Positions 1-6,556 of a DNA stretch of 9,157 nucleotides are shown here, piece by piece; positions within the stretch are counted from its first letter, which is position 1, and each line of letters starts with the position of its first letter. The position numbers were made by a program, and so were the translations under genes. Source of the DNA: Desulfuromonadaceae bacterium. GTDB taxonomy: Bacteria; Desulfobacterota; Desulfuromonadia; Desulfuromonadales; SZUA-540. Below the pieces are notes generated by a model that ran no database searches, was not told the DNA's origin, and saw only the letters and a program-made list of their open reading frames with translations. The DNA is taken from positions 1 through 9,157 of the forward strand of contig QKGY01000436.1 of the NCBI GenBank assembly GCA_003250235.1. Reading direction: 5' to 3'.

Positions 1-786
1 CATCTTGATGCGACGTTTGGGCATGCGGCTGAAGTTGTCCAGCGGCATGTTGGCGATAACGTTGTTGGGGACCGAGATCAGGGTTTTGGCAAAGGTACGG
101 ACTTTGGTGGAACGGAACCCGACTTCCTCCACCGTTCCCTCCATATCGCCGGCCTTGATCCAGTCGCCGACGCCGAAGGGCCGATCGAGGATGATCATGA
201 AGGAGCCGAAGATGTTGGACAGGGTGTCCTTGGCCGCCAGCGCCACGGCCACGCCACCGATCCCCAGAGATGCGAGCAGGCCGGAGATCGAATAGCCGAG
301 ATTCTGAATGGCCATCAGGACGGCCATGAAAACAATGAACACCCGTAGGCTTTTGCGCACAAAGGGGAGTAGGTTGTCGTCAAGGGCCGATTCGGTGCGG
401 CGGGTCCACGTGAGGAGGTAGGACTCCAGAACGGCCACTAGGTTGAACAGGGCCCAGGCGATGTCGGCGGTGATGATGACCTTGAGCAGGGCGTGCGCAA
501 AACGGCGGACATTCACCGGTTCGACAGGCAGTTGAAGGACCTGGACCGCCAGAAACAGACCGGCGAGGGTGATGAGGAATTCCCCCGGTTTGCGCAGACT
601 CTGCAGGACCAGATCGTCGTAGGTGTTGGCGGATTTTTCGGCCAGGGGCAAGAGGATGCGTTTGAACAGGTGATCGGCGATTCGCTTGAGAATCATCGCC
701 GCGATCAGAATGCCGAAAGCCGCGGCGTAGCGGCTCACGCCGATGCCCAAAACGTTCTGGTTGAAAAAATCCTGTAAACTTTCCAT
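1..786 (-). CDS. MscS-family mechanosensitive ion channel (3' end outside window)
   Basis: Inner-membrane channel that opens under membrane tension to release solutes during osmotic downshock. The 262 visible residues read without a stop to the window edge. Hydrophobic segments lie near residues 12-32, 70-87, 100-125 and 147-162. They are followed by the glycine/alanine-rich pore helix (about 165-195, containing GLLASLGIGGVAVALAAKD) and the start of the beta domain (DRPFGVGDWI at 201-210, GTVEEVGFRSTKVRT at 217-231, VPNN at 239-242), all typical of the family. Four or so helices before the pore helix make it larger than minimal MscS and closer to the YbdG/YnaI size class. The start is the ATG at 786-784, with GGAAAGG seven bases upstream. 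The C-terminal cytoplasmic domain is not in the window. Family assignment is secure; gating properties cannot be inferred. Confidence 0.93.
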   Translation of the reverse strand, partial: MESLQDFFNQNVLGIGVSRYAAAFGILIAAMILKRIADHLFKRILLPLAEKSANTYDDLVLQSLRKPGEFLITLAGLFLAVQVLQLPVEPVNVRRFAHALLKVIITADIAWALFNLVAVLESYLLTWTRRTESALDDNLLPFVRKSLRVFIVFMAVLMAIQNLGYSISGLLASLGIGGVAVALAAKDTLSNIFGSFMIILDRPFGVGDWIKAGDMEGTVEEVGFRSTKVRTFAKTLISVPNNVIANMPLDNFSRMPKRRIKM

Positions 787-819
787 GAAATGACCTTTCC
801 GGACAGGGATGTGGGGCAT

Positions 820-848
820 TTTTTAGCATGGCCATCAGGCCATTTCAA
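820..848 (-). promoter_or_regulatory. Probable sigma70 promoter of the MscS-family gene
   Basis: On the minus strand TTGAAA (848-843) is followed after 17 bp by TAAAAA (825-820), each matching four of six consensus positions. It lies in the 100-bp gap between the nuclease stop and the channel start. The spacer holds the inverted repeat at 828-843. Assigned by pattern only. Confidence 0.45.
828..843. repeat. Inverted repeat inside the promoter spacer
   Basis: ATGGCC and GGCCAT are perfect reverse complements separated by four bases. The repeat lies between the candidate -35 and -10 boxes of the MscS gene, where a bound repressor would block polymerase. It is not followed by a T-run on either strand, so it does not look like a terminator. 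A six-base arm can occur by chance. Confidence 0.35.
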
Positions 849-886
849 GAGGTAGCGCGCTGTGCGTCTCTTTTGCCCGTGTCCGT

Positions 887-1417
887 CTATTGCGTCGCCC
901 ATAGTCCTTTCCTGGCATTTTGGGCCCGCGCTTCCGCTGCGAGAAAATCCTCTTTCAGGGCAAAATCAAACCGGCGGTAGACGATGGCAAACCCCTGTTC
1001 GAGGAGAAGGCGATTGAGCAGGGTGCCGTCATCCAGGTAAACATAGGCCAGCAGGCGTCCGTAGCGATCATGGGTGTCGGTGTCGGTGACGAGACGGACA
1101 GGGTGGTTTTTTACCCTGTCGATGTTGTAATGCAGCGCGGCTTTGGCTGTGGGTCGTAGGTTTCGTGCGGGAATTCCCAGGCGGGTAAAGCTGCGGTCCC
1201 GGTCGGATCGTTCATGCTCGGGGGTGTCGATGCCGATCAGGCGCACTTTGCCGATGCCTGAGACCTTGATCGTGTCGCCGTCGTAGATCCACAGCACCTT
1301 ACCGGTAAGCTCTTCGGCAGACGCCGTAGGGGCCAGGCAGGTGCCGAGAACCAATAAGACCCCTGTGAGAAAAAGGACGCAGTGCCCCCAGCCGGAGCAA
1401 GGCCGGTTCCCTGTCAT
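887..1417 (-). CDS. Secreted thermonuclease (staphylococcal nuclease-like, SNase/TNase domain)
   Basis: Predicted exported Ca-dependent phosphodiesterase cutting DNA or RNA, 176 residues. Residues 13-34 form a hydrophobic signal peptide ending in TASA before EE, so cleavage after residue 34 is likely. The SNase fold follows with the family catalytic set in place: DGDT at 46-49, RLIGIDTPE at 59-67 (R59, D64, T65 and E67 corresponding to Arg35, Asp40, Thr41 and Glu43 of the staphylococcal enzyme), and DRYGRLLAYVY from 117 (R121 matching Arg87). The ATG at 1417-1415 is chosen because it overlaps the upstream gene's stop by 4 bp (ATGA), a standard translational-coupling arrangement; the longer open frame upstream is a shadow of the membrane-protein gene. 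Role unknown beyond nuclease: extracellular DNA scavenging or periplasmic nucleic-acid turnover are guesses. Confidence 0.9.
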   Translation of the reverse strand: MTGNRPCSGWGHCVLFLTGVLLVLGTCLAPTASAEELTGKVLWIYDGDTIKVSGIGKVRLIGIDTPEHERSDRDRSFTRLGIPARNLRPTAKAALHYNIDRVKNHPVRLVTDTDTHDRYGRLLAYVYLDDGTLLNRLLLEQGFAIVYRRFDFALKEDFLAAEARAQNARKGLWATQ

Positions 1418-1839
1418 GTACGCCCCCAGAGCAGTCGGGTGAACAGGCCGGTAAAGAAGCCCCAGACGAGGTTGACCAAAACAACGAACAGGGGCGTGAG
1501 GGTGCCGAGACCGGCTCCGAACATCCCGTACGGGGTTTGGTTCGGAAATATGTAAAAGAGTTGCGCGGCGGTGGGGAGCAAGCTCATCCAGAGGGCTTTG
1601 CGGATCCAGTGCCGGCGGTTTCTGGGAGGGCCGACGGTGAGAAAAAAAGGGATGCCCCAGAGTCCTCCCCAGATCAGTCGGGTATAAAGCCACGCCATTG
1701 TGAAACCAGGCTCCATCGCCACGCCGGCCAGCTGATAAATGCCCCATTGGTACAGCAGCCAAATGGCCAGGCTGTTGGCGAGAGCGCCTATCATTCCGGC
1801 GCAGAAGCAAACGGCGAGCAGGGCACGGGTTCGATTCAT
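1414..1839 (-). CDS. Small polytopic membrane protein of unknown function
   Basis: I do not recognise this 141-residue protein. It is strongly hydrophobic, with probable transmembrane segments near residues 6-30, 47-69, 80-98 and 108-138. A basic loop (PPRNRRHWIRK at 71-81) suggests a cytoplasmic turn by the positive-inside rule. A tryptophan/glycine pattern recurs (RLIWGGLWG at 54-62, LVWGFFTGL at 124-132), hinting at an internal duplication of two-helix hairpins. The ATG at 1839-1837 has AGGAGA six to seven bases upstream. It starts 31 bp after larE and its TGA overlaps the nuclease ATG by 4 bp, so the three genes are probably co-transcribed. It has no catalytic motif, so transport or structural roles are equally open. 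Confidence 0.8.
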   Translation of the reverse strand: MNRTRALLAVCFCAGMIGALANSLAIWLLYQWGIYQLAGVAMEPGFTMAWLYTRLIWGGLWGIPFFLTVGPPRNRRHWIRKALWMSLLPTAAQLFYIFPNQTPYGMFGAGLGTLTPLFVVLVNLVWGFFTGLFTRLLWGRT

Positions 1840-1870
1840 GGCGTCTCTCCTGCTGACTCTAGGTCCGTTT

Positions 1871-2692
1871 TCAAAGTGATGGGGTATCGCTGCCGGCGTT
1901 CAGACTTCCTTGGCGATACCCGTCAAGATCGAGGGCTACATACGTGAAGCCGGCGTCGCGAAAGGCCTCTGCAACGGCCGTACGTAAGGCAGTATCCTGA
2001 AATCTACCGAAATCGCAAGGGGCAATTTCAAGGCGGGCTACGTCGCCATGGTAACGTACGCGAAAACCGGAAAATCCCCTGGCGAGAAGAAACGCTTCGC
2101 AGCGGCGAACTTGGGCAAGCTTCTGCGGGGTAATCGCGACTCCATAGGGAAAGCGGGTCATGGTGCAGGTCAGGGGGGGCTTGTTCCAGGTCGGCAGGGA
2201 ACGTTGACGGCTGAGTTCGCGAATCTCGGCCTTGGTCAGGCCGGTCTCCTGAAGAGGAGACCGTACGCCCAGCTCGCGGGCCGCTTGGGTGCCGGGGCGG
2301 TGGTCCAGATCATCGTCGGCATTGGTCCCGTCGAGCAGGAAAGGAAATCCCAGTTCCCGGGCCTTGCCCAGACAGGCGGAGAAGATCAGTCGCTTGCAGA
2401 AATAACAGCGGTCGCGGCCATTGGCGGCTACCCTGGGATCGTCAAGAGGGGTGACGGGAAGAAGGATGTGCCGGGTATTGCAGGCGATTGCCAGGGCGCG
2501 ACTTTCTTCACATTCCTGGGCCGGAAATGCCTCCGACGTGGCGGTGATGGCAAGAACCTTGTCCGTACCGAGCGTCTCTGCGGCGACATGCAGCAGCAGC
2601 GTCGAGTCAACGCCTCCGGAAAAAGCAATGGCTGCCGGGCCGATATCCCGCAGCACAGATAGAAGGTTGGTGTATTTGGCAGACAGGTCCAT
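1871..2692 (-). CDS. larE: LarE-type ATP-dependent sulfur transferase (PP-loop family)
   Basis: LarE proteins activate the carboxylates of a nicotinic-acid-derived cofactor with ATP and donate sulfur, building the nickel-pincer nucleotide of lactate racemase and related enzymes. This copy has 273 residues, the usual size. It has the PP-loop SGGVDS at 25-30, DRCYFCK at 94-100, DGTNADD at 121-127, and the PPLTCTMTRFPYG stretch (172-184) whose Cys176 lies where the sacrificial cysteine of single-cysteine LarE enzymes is found. Thr179 follows rather than another cysteine, so it looks like the single-cysteine class and not the Fe-S-cluster class. The ATG at 2692-2690 has AGGAAGG about eight bases upstream; the 46-codon upstream extension runs into the cysK terminator and was dropped. 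No larB, larC or racemase is in the window, so the exact substrate is unproven. Confidence 0.88.
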   Translation of the reverse strand: MDLSAKYTNLLSVLRDIGPAAIAFSGGVDSTLLLHVAAETLGTDKVLAITATSEAFPAQECEESRALAIACNTRHILLPVTPLDDPRVAANGRDRCYFCKRLIFSACLGKARELGFPFLLDGTNADDDLDHRPGTQAARELGVRSPLQETGLTKAEIRELSRQRSLPTWNKPPLTCTMTRFPYGVAITPQKLAQVRRCEAFLLARGFSGFRVRYHGDVARLEIAPCDFGRFQDTALRTAVAEAFRDAGFTYVALDLDGYRQGSLNAGSDTPSL

Positions 2693-2716
2693 GGGAGTCC
2701 CTTCCTGTGAACCCCA

Positions 2717-2745
2717 AGCATAGTGGATCGGGGAAAAGCCTTCAA
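2717..2745 (-). promoter_or_regulatory. Probable sigma70 promoter of the larE cluster
   Basis: Minus-strand TTGAAG (2745-2740) and TATGCT (2722-2717) are separated by 17 bp, each matching four of six consensus bases. The site lies just past the cysK terminator hairpin and 25 bp before the larE ATG, so larE probably restarts transcription independently of cysK. Confidence 0.45.
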
Positions 2746-2746
2746 T

Positions 2747-2776
2747 GAAAAAGCCGGGAGGCGACTCCCGGCTTTT
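2747..2776 (-). terminator. Rho-independent terminator after cysK
   Basis: A perfect 12-bp stem (2749-2760 with 2765-2776, core GCCGGGAG/CTCCCGGC) and a four-base loop. Read leftward it ends in a run of five T. It sits 55 bp after the cysK stop and before larE, so it ends the Rrf2-cysK transcript. Confidence 0.88.
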
Positions 2777-2831
2777 CGACCTTTTAAGAAGTGGCGATGG
2801 CGCTGTCCGGGGTTCGAACAGTGCCCGCACG

Positions 2832-3752
2832 TCAATCGAATATGCCGGTGGACAGGTATCGCTCGCCGGTGTCGCAGAGAATGGTCACCACATTTTTCCC
2901 CGGGCCCAGACGACGAGCCACCTGCAGAGCGGCAAAGACGTTGGCGCCGGCGGATATCCCCGAGAAAATGCCTTCTTCTCTCGCCAGGCGGCGGGCCGTG
3001 TTCATGGCATCCTCATTGCGGACGGTGATAACCTCGTTGTATACGTTGCTGTCCAGTGTGTCGGGGATGAAGCCCGCGCCGATACCCTGGATCATGTGGG
3101 GACCGGGATCCCCTCCGGACAGAACAGGCGAAGCGGCCGGTTCCACCGCGGCGATATGGACGCCGGGATTGGCCTGCCGCAGCACGTGTCCGACGCCGGT
3201 AATGGTACCGCCCGTGCCGACGCCGGCGACAAATCCGTCCACCTTGCCGTCCAGGGCCTTGAGGATCTCCGGACCGGTGGTCAGTTCGTGGATTCTGGGG
3301 TTGGCGGGGTTTTTGAATTGCTGGGGCATAAAGGCCCCTTCGGCCAGGGCGTATTCTTCTGCCCGGTCGATGGCGCCGCGCATTCCCAGGTTGCCCGGGG
3401 TCAGGATGAGTTCGGCGCCATACGCGCTGAGCAGTCGACGACGTTCCAGACTCATGGTCTCCGGCATGGTCAGAATCAGATGGTACCCTTTGACCGCACA
3501 CACCAGCGAGAGTCCGATTCCCGTGTTCCCGCTGGTCGGCTCGACCAGGGTGTCGCCGGGTTTGATTTTTCCTGTCTGCTCGGCGTCCTCGATCATGGCC
3601 AGGGCGATTCGGTCCTTGACGCTCCCACCGGGATTCAGCCCCTCCATTTTGCCCCAGATTGTGGCGGAGTTGGCATCAGAGAGTACATTCAGCCGCACTA
3701 AAGGCGTATTTCCGATTTGTCCCAGAGGGGTGTCGCTTAGCGTGATCGGCAT
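2832..3752 (-). CDS. cysK: Cysteine synthase A (O-acetylserine sulfhydrylase)
   Basis: PLP enzyme making L-cysteine and acetate from O-acetylserine and sulfide, the last step of cysteine synthesis in the cytoplasm. At 306 residues it is full length. Family signatures are present in order: IGNTPLVRL (13-21), NPGGSVKDR (40-48) with Lys46 as the PLP Schiff-base lysine, the substrate loop PTSGNTG (72-78), the phosphate-binding GVGTGGT (177-183), and SGISAGAN (264-271) near the C terminus. The ATG at 3752-3750 has AAGGA about ten bases upstream. It lies 36 bp downstream of the Rrf2 regulator with no terminator between them, so the two are probably one transcript. CysK and CysM are close relatives; the length and loops fit CysK better. 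Confidence 0.95.
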   Translation of the reverse strand: MPITLSDTPLGQIGNTPLVRLNVLSDANSATIWGKMEGLNPGGSVKDRIALAMIEDAEQTGKIKPGDTLVEPTSGNTGIGLSLVCAVKGYHLILTMPETMSLERRRLLSAYGAELILTPGNLGMRGAIDRAEEYALAEGAFMPQQFKNPANPRIHELTTGPEILKALDGKVDGFVAGVGTGGTITGVGHVLRQANPGVHIAAVEPAASPVLSGGDPGPHMIQGIGAGFIPDTLDSNVYNEVITVRNEDAMNTARRLAREEGIFSGISAGANVFAALQVARRLGPGKNVVTILCDTGERYLSTGIFD

Positions 3753-3788
3753 GCAGGGTTCCTTATGCGTACTTGGAAAAAGTAGCTA

Positions 3789-4256
3789 TTAAATGAAATA
3801 CATGAAACGGTGATCGAGTTCCTTTTCCAGCCCCATTTCTTTGGCTCTGTCACACAAATCCTTCAAGGTCAGAGAAGAAAAGAATTCATTGAGTCGGCGG
3901 TTGGCTTCCGACCAGACGCTCTGGGTGACACATTGTCCGTCAAAATCACATTTGCCGTGGCAATCTTCATTTTCCTTGGTGCAGGAGACCAGGAAAAGTT
4001 CCCCTTCGGTGGCCAGAATGATTTCGCTGATGCGGATCTCTTCGGGCTTGCGGGCCAGCACGTATCCGCCCTGGGGGCCGCGCTTGCTCTTGAGCAAACC
4101 CGATTTCTTGAGGTCCTGGAATATCTGTTCGAGATAGCGGGGGGATATGTCCTGCCGCCGGGAGATGTCTTTGATCTGAGTGGGAAGGGTACCGGAATTG
4201 TACGCCATGTCAAACAGAGCGCGCACCCCATAACGTCCTTTGGTGGAAAGCTTCAC
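3789..4256 (-). CDS. Rrf2-family transcriptional regulator with a four-cysteine cluster
   Basis: DNA-binding regulator of 155 residues. The winged helix-turn-helix covers about 1-80: KLSTKGRYGVRALFD at 2-16, a recognition-helix region ISPRYLEQIFQDLKKSGLL at 37-55, and the wing RGPQGGY at 59-65. Residues 92-109 hold four cysteines (C92, C99, C103, C109), the region where IscR, NsrR and RsrR bind an Fe-S cluster, so metal-cluster sensing of iron, redox state or NO is plausible. CymR, the Firmicute cysteine regulator of the same family, lacks such a cluster as I recall. The start is a GTG at 4256-4254 with AAGGAG seven bases upstream; longer frames begin inside the promoter. It precedes cysK, so it may control cysteine synthesis, but target and ligand are inference. 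Confidence 0.9.
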   Translation of the reverse strand: MKLSTKGRYGVRALFDMAYNSGTLPTQIKDISRRQDISPRYLEQIFQDLKKSGLLKSKRGPQGGYVLARKPEEIRISEIILATEGELFLVSCTKENEDCHGKCDFDGQCVTQSVWSEANRRLNEFFSSLTLKDLCDRAKEMGLEKELDHRFMYFI

Positions 4257-4286
4257 TGCAGTACTCCTTTTAAGGGTTGTTGTTCG

Positions 4287-4316
4287 ATTATTAAAAAAGC
4301 CCATAAATGGTGTCAA
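4287..4316 (-). promoter_or_regulatory. Strong sigma70 promoter of the Rrf2-cysK operon
   Basis: Minus-strand TTGACA (4316-4311) is a perfect -35 box. After 18 bp comes AATAAT (4292-4287), five of six matches to the -10 box. The start point would fall near 4280, giving a short leader before the GTG. A small dyad CCAT-TT-ATGG (4301-4310) lies in the spacer and could be an autoregulatory site, but is too short to assert. Confidence 0.7.
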
Positions 4317-4395
4317 GAATATTTTTTATTTTTCCCTTGTTTGGGGCGATTTTTTTCCTGTATTGTTGAAGAAAAAGCATGGAGTAAGTTTTTTT

Positions 4396-4911
4396 ATGGA
4401 TTGCCGATCAAATCTCGATCCTTCTTTTTTCCCGACACCTTCCGCACTGGTGACTTTTAGGTCGGCGGAAGGGCGGTGCTGTCTCTTGCCTTCGCCGTGG
4501 ATGGGCGTGGTCTGGAACCATCCTGCCGTATTGACCCTGGCGTTTCGTCATGGGACCCCCGCCCGAGCCCTGATCCGTAACGGTGAAGGATTTGTGGTCA
4601 GCCTTCCACCGGATGATCTGGTTTCCCGCCCGGCTTTTCGCGAGTGGTTGACCCACAGGCAGGAGGATATGGCCCATGCTCCGGGGCTGAGTCCCTGGTA
4701 CGGCATGGCCAGCGGAATTGCCGGTATCGAGCAATGCCCCGTCCATCTTGAGTGTGCGCAAGGAGTTCTAGGAAACCGCTACGGGCAGGATGTCCTTTCC
4801 GGAACCCTGATAGGGTTATATATCAATCAGAAACCTTTGCCAATCGACAAGCCATTGAACTTCAGTCTTTATACCCGGGTGGAGTGTCCCCTTCCCGTCT
4901 CCTGCAGTTGA
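4396..4911 (+). CDS. Flavin reductase-like / flavoredoxin-type FMN-binding protein
   Basis: A 171-residue protein of the flavin-reductase-like split-barrel family, which binds FMN and passes electrons from NAD(P)H or a redox partner. Family features are the N-terminal strand FPTPSALVTF (12-21), the small-residue and aromatic stretch SPWMGVVWNHPAVLTLAFR (33-51), the hairpin GEGFVVSLPPDDL (63-75), and the conserved CPVHLEC (114-120) followed by GTLIGLYIN (136-144). Cysteines C114 and C120 are in the usual place. The ATG at 4396 is chosen because GGAG lies upstream at 4381-4384, though the 11-base spacing is long and includes seven T. An in-frame TTG at 4366 lacks a ribosome site. It is divergent from Rrf2 across 139 bp and stands alone. 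Electron donor unknown. Confidence 0.8.
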   Translation: MDCRSNLDPSFFPTPSALVTFRSAEGRCCLLPSPWMGVVWNHPAVLTLAFRHGTPARALIRNGEGFVVSLPPDDLVSRPAFREWLTHRQEDMAHAPGLSPWYGMASGIAGIEQCPVHLECAQGVLGNRYGQDVLSGTLIGLYINQKPLPIDKPLNFSLYTRVECPLPVSCS

Positions 4912-4924
4912 TCCGGATGATACC

Positions 4925-4968
4925 GGCATAAAAAAGGGGAGCCTTTACGAGCTCCCTTTTTTTATGCC
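4925..4968. terminator. Bidirectional terminator between convergent genes
   Basis: An 18-bp stem (4925-4942 with 4951-4968, one G-T pair) with an eight-base loop. A-rich and T-rich flanks form part of the stem, giving a seven-T run rightward and a six-T run leftward. It sits between the flavin reductase stop (4911) and the malic enzyme stop (4983), so it can end both transcripts. Confidence 0.88.
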
Positions 4969-4982
4969 ATCTTTTGTTCCTC

Positions 4983-6323
4983 TTATTCCCAGGGTTTGAT
5001 GATCCCCGATTCGAGGGCCGCCCGTTCAACGGCTTCGGCTACGCGACCGTGCACATCCGGATGCAGGATCGAGGGGACCAGTTCTCCCTCTTCGGCACAG
5101 GCAGCGATGGCCTTGGCTGCGGCAATCTTCATCTTGTTGTTGATTTTCGTCGCTCTGACATTCAACGCCCCGCGGAAGATGCCGGGGAATCCCAGGGCGT
5201 TGTTGACGCTTTTGCCATCGGCGGCAAAAGCGGCTCCGGCAGTCATGGCGTCTTCCGGAGTGATTTCCGGGTTGGGGTTGGAAAGGGCAAGGATGACCTG
5301 CCCTTTGCGTACCATCTCCGGTTTGATCAATCCTGGGCAACCTGTGGTGGCAATGACGATATTGGACTCGTTCATGACGTCGCCCAGGGATCCCGATGCA
5401 CCGCCGACGGATTCGAGCATCTCCCGGGACTCCGCCTTGAGATCGGTGCCGATGACTTTCTTTACTCCGTAAGACAGAAGCAACTTGGAGATACCCATTC
5501 CTGCAGCCCCCAGACCGATAACGCCGATGGTCGATTTACTCAGCATGAGGCCCGAATAACGGATGGTATTGAGCAGGGCGGCCAGGACTACGACTGCGGT
5601 GCCATGCTGGTCGTCGTGCATGACCGGGATGTCAAGAGCCTGATCCAGAGTGTCTTCGATTTCAAAGCATTCGGGGGCGGCGATATCCTCGATCTTGATG
5701 GCCCCGAAGGTCGGTGCGATGTTTTTGACGGTTTCGATAATGACCTTCGGGTCGTTGTTCTGGATGAGGATGGGGATGCCGCTGATTCCGACCAGGTGAT
5801 CGAACAGGGCCGCTTTCCCCTCCATGACGGGCATCCCGGCGATGGCACCGATATTGCCGAGCCCGAGTATGGCCGTACCGTTGGTGACGATGGCGACCTG
5901 ATTGGGTATCGCCGTATAACGGTAGGCCAGCTCCGGTTTCTTTTGAATGTCGCGGCAGATGGAGGCGACGCCGGGTGTATAGATCTTGCGTATATCGCCG
6001 ATGCCGTTGATAGGAAGCCTCCCCTTCATGGCGATTTTTCCACCCTCGTGCAACTGATGCACCAGGTCGATCACGTCTTCGACGATAATGCCCTCGACTT
6101 GGGCGATGTTGTCGAGGATCTTTTCCAGTTGCTCTTCGGAGTCCACATAGATGGTCATTTCCCGGGTGTTGTGGGTCCGGCCCAGGCGAATGAGACGGAT
6201 ATCCCCGATGTTGCTGCCGGCCATACCGATGGCCGAGGTCAGTTTCCCGAGGTAGCCCGGCTTGTCCTGGATCAGAACCCGGAGGGTTTTGGCGATTTTC
6301 CCGGCGCCTTTTTCAATTTCCAT
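4983..6323 (-). CDS. NAD-type malic enzyme with N-terminal ACT domain
   Basis: Oxidatively decarboxylates malate to pyruvate and CO2, linking the TCA cycle to pyruvate. The 446 residues comprise an ACT-like ligand-binding domain (about 13-88, with DKPGYLGKLTSAI at 20-32) and then the malic enzyme core. The core shows YTPGVA at 115-120, Lys170 in MEGKAALF (the catalytic lysine region), the acidic metal ligands E212-D213 and D237-D238 (in HDDQHGTA), the Rossmann motif GLGAAGMG at 270-277, and LSNPNPE in the C-terminal third. Asp294 at the end of the second Rossmann strand (GTDL) suggests NAD rather than NADP. The ATG at 6323-6321 has AGGGAG nine bases upstream. The ACT domain suggests allosteric control by an amino acid or similar small molecule, ligand unknown. 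Confidence 0.92.
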   Translation of the reverse strand: MEIEKGAGKIAKTLRVLIQDKPGYLGKLTSAIGMAGSNIGDIRLIRLGRTHNTREMTIYVDSEEQLEKILDNIAQVEGIIVEDVIDLVHQLHEGGKIAMKGRLPINGIGDIRKIYTPGVASICRDIQKKPELAYRYTAIPNQVAIVTNGTAILGLGNIGAIAGMPVMEGKAALFDHLVGISGIPILIQNNDPKVIIETVKNIAPTFGAIKIEDIAAPECFEIEDTLDQALDIPVMHDDQHGTAVVVLAALLNTIRYSGLMLSKSTIGVIGLGAAGMGISKLLLSYGVKKVIGTDLKAESREMLESVGGASGSLGDVMNESNIVIATTGCPGLIKPEMVRKGQVILALSNPNPEITPEDAMTAGAAFAADGKSVNNALGFPGIFRGALNVRATKINNKMKIAAAKAIAACAEEGELVPSILHPDVHGRVAEAVERAALESGIIKPWE

Positions 6324-6417
6324 GGAAGTCTTCTCCCTGTGTTGTTCTCGTTTTTGGGTGTGATGATATTTTTACCCGATCTCCGGAGGAAGGCAATCGC
6401 CGGAAGAAATGCTCGCG

Positions 6418-6446
6418 ATTCTATGCCTTGCCCTTTTCCGTTGCAA
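6418..6446 (-). promoter_or_regulatory. Probable sigma70 promoter of the malic enzyme gene
   Basis: Minus-strand TTGCAA (6446-6441, four of six) and TAGAAT (6423-6418, five of six) are spaced by 17 bp. The start point would lie near 6411, leaving an 87-base leader before the ATG. The -35 box forms the centre of the perfect palindrome at 6434-6453. Confidence 0.5.
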
Positions 6447-6453
6447 CGGAAAA
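6434..6453. promoter_or_regulatory. Perfect 20-bp palindrome, candidate operator
   Basis: TTTTCCGTTG followed immediately by its exact reverse complement. It covers the -35 box of the leftward malic enzyme promoter and lies about 100 bp upstream of the rightward MshEN gene. With no central loop and no T-run after it, it reads as a dimeric-regulator site rather than a terminator. The cognate regulator is unknown. Confidence 0.55.
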
Positions 6454-6556
6454 AGAGCCGTTTTGTGGCTCTGGAACCCTGGGACAAAAGGCTTGATTTG
6501 AAGAATCCGACTATTGTAGGGTCCTTTGGTTTGATGTTTGCCGGAGAGACGGCGGA

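Noticed and set aside
2805..2825. GGGGTTCGAAC, resembling a tRNA T-loop, between cysK and its terminator.
   Set aside because: The flanking bases do not pair into a T stem, and no acceptor, D or anticodon arms can be built around it.
2745..3792. Long rightward open frames of over 300 codons across cysK.
   Set aside because: They are antisense shadows of cysK, whose own motifs are complete on the other strand, and they lack family features.
4337..4366. TTGTTT-18-TATTGT as a rightward promoter for the flavin reductase gene.
   Set aside because: Only three of six -35 bases match, and the region is so T-rich that such a pair is expected by chance. Some promoter must exist here, but I cannot place it.
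6493..6523. TTGATT followed by TAGGGT as a promoter for the MshEN-receiver gene.
   Set aside because: The -10 candidate matches three of six bases; too weak to annotate.
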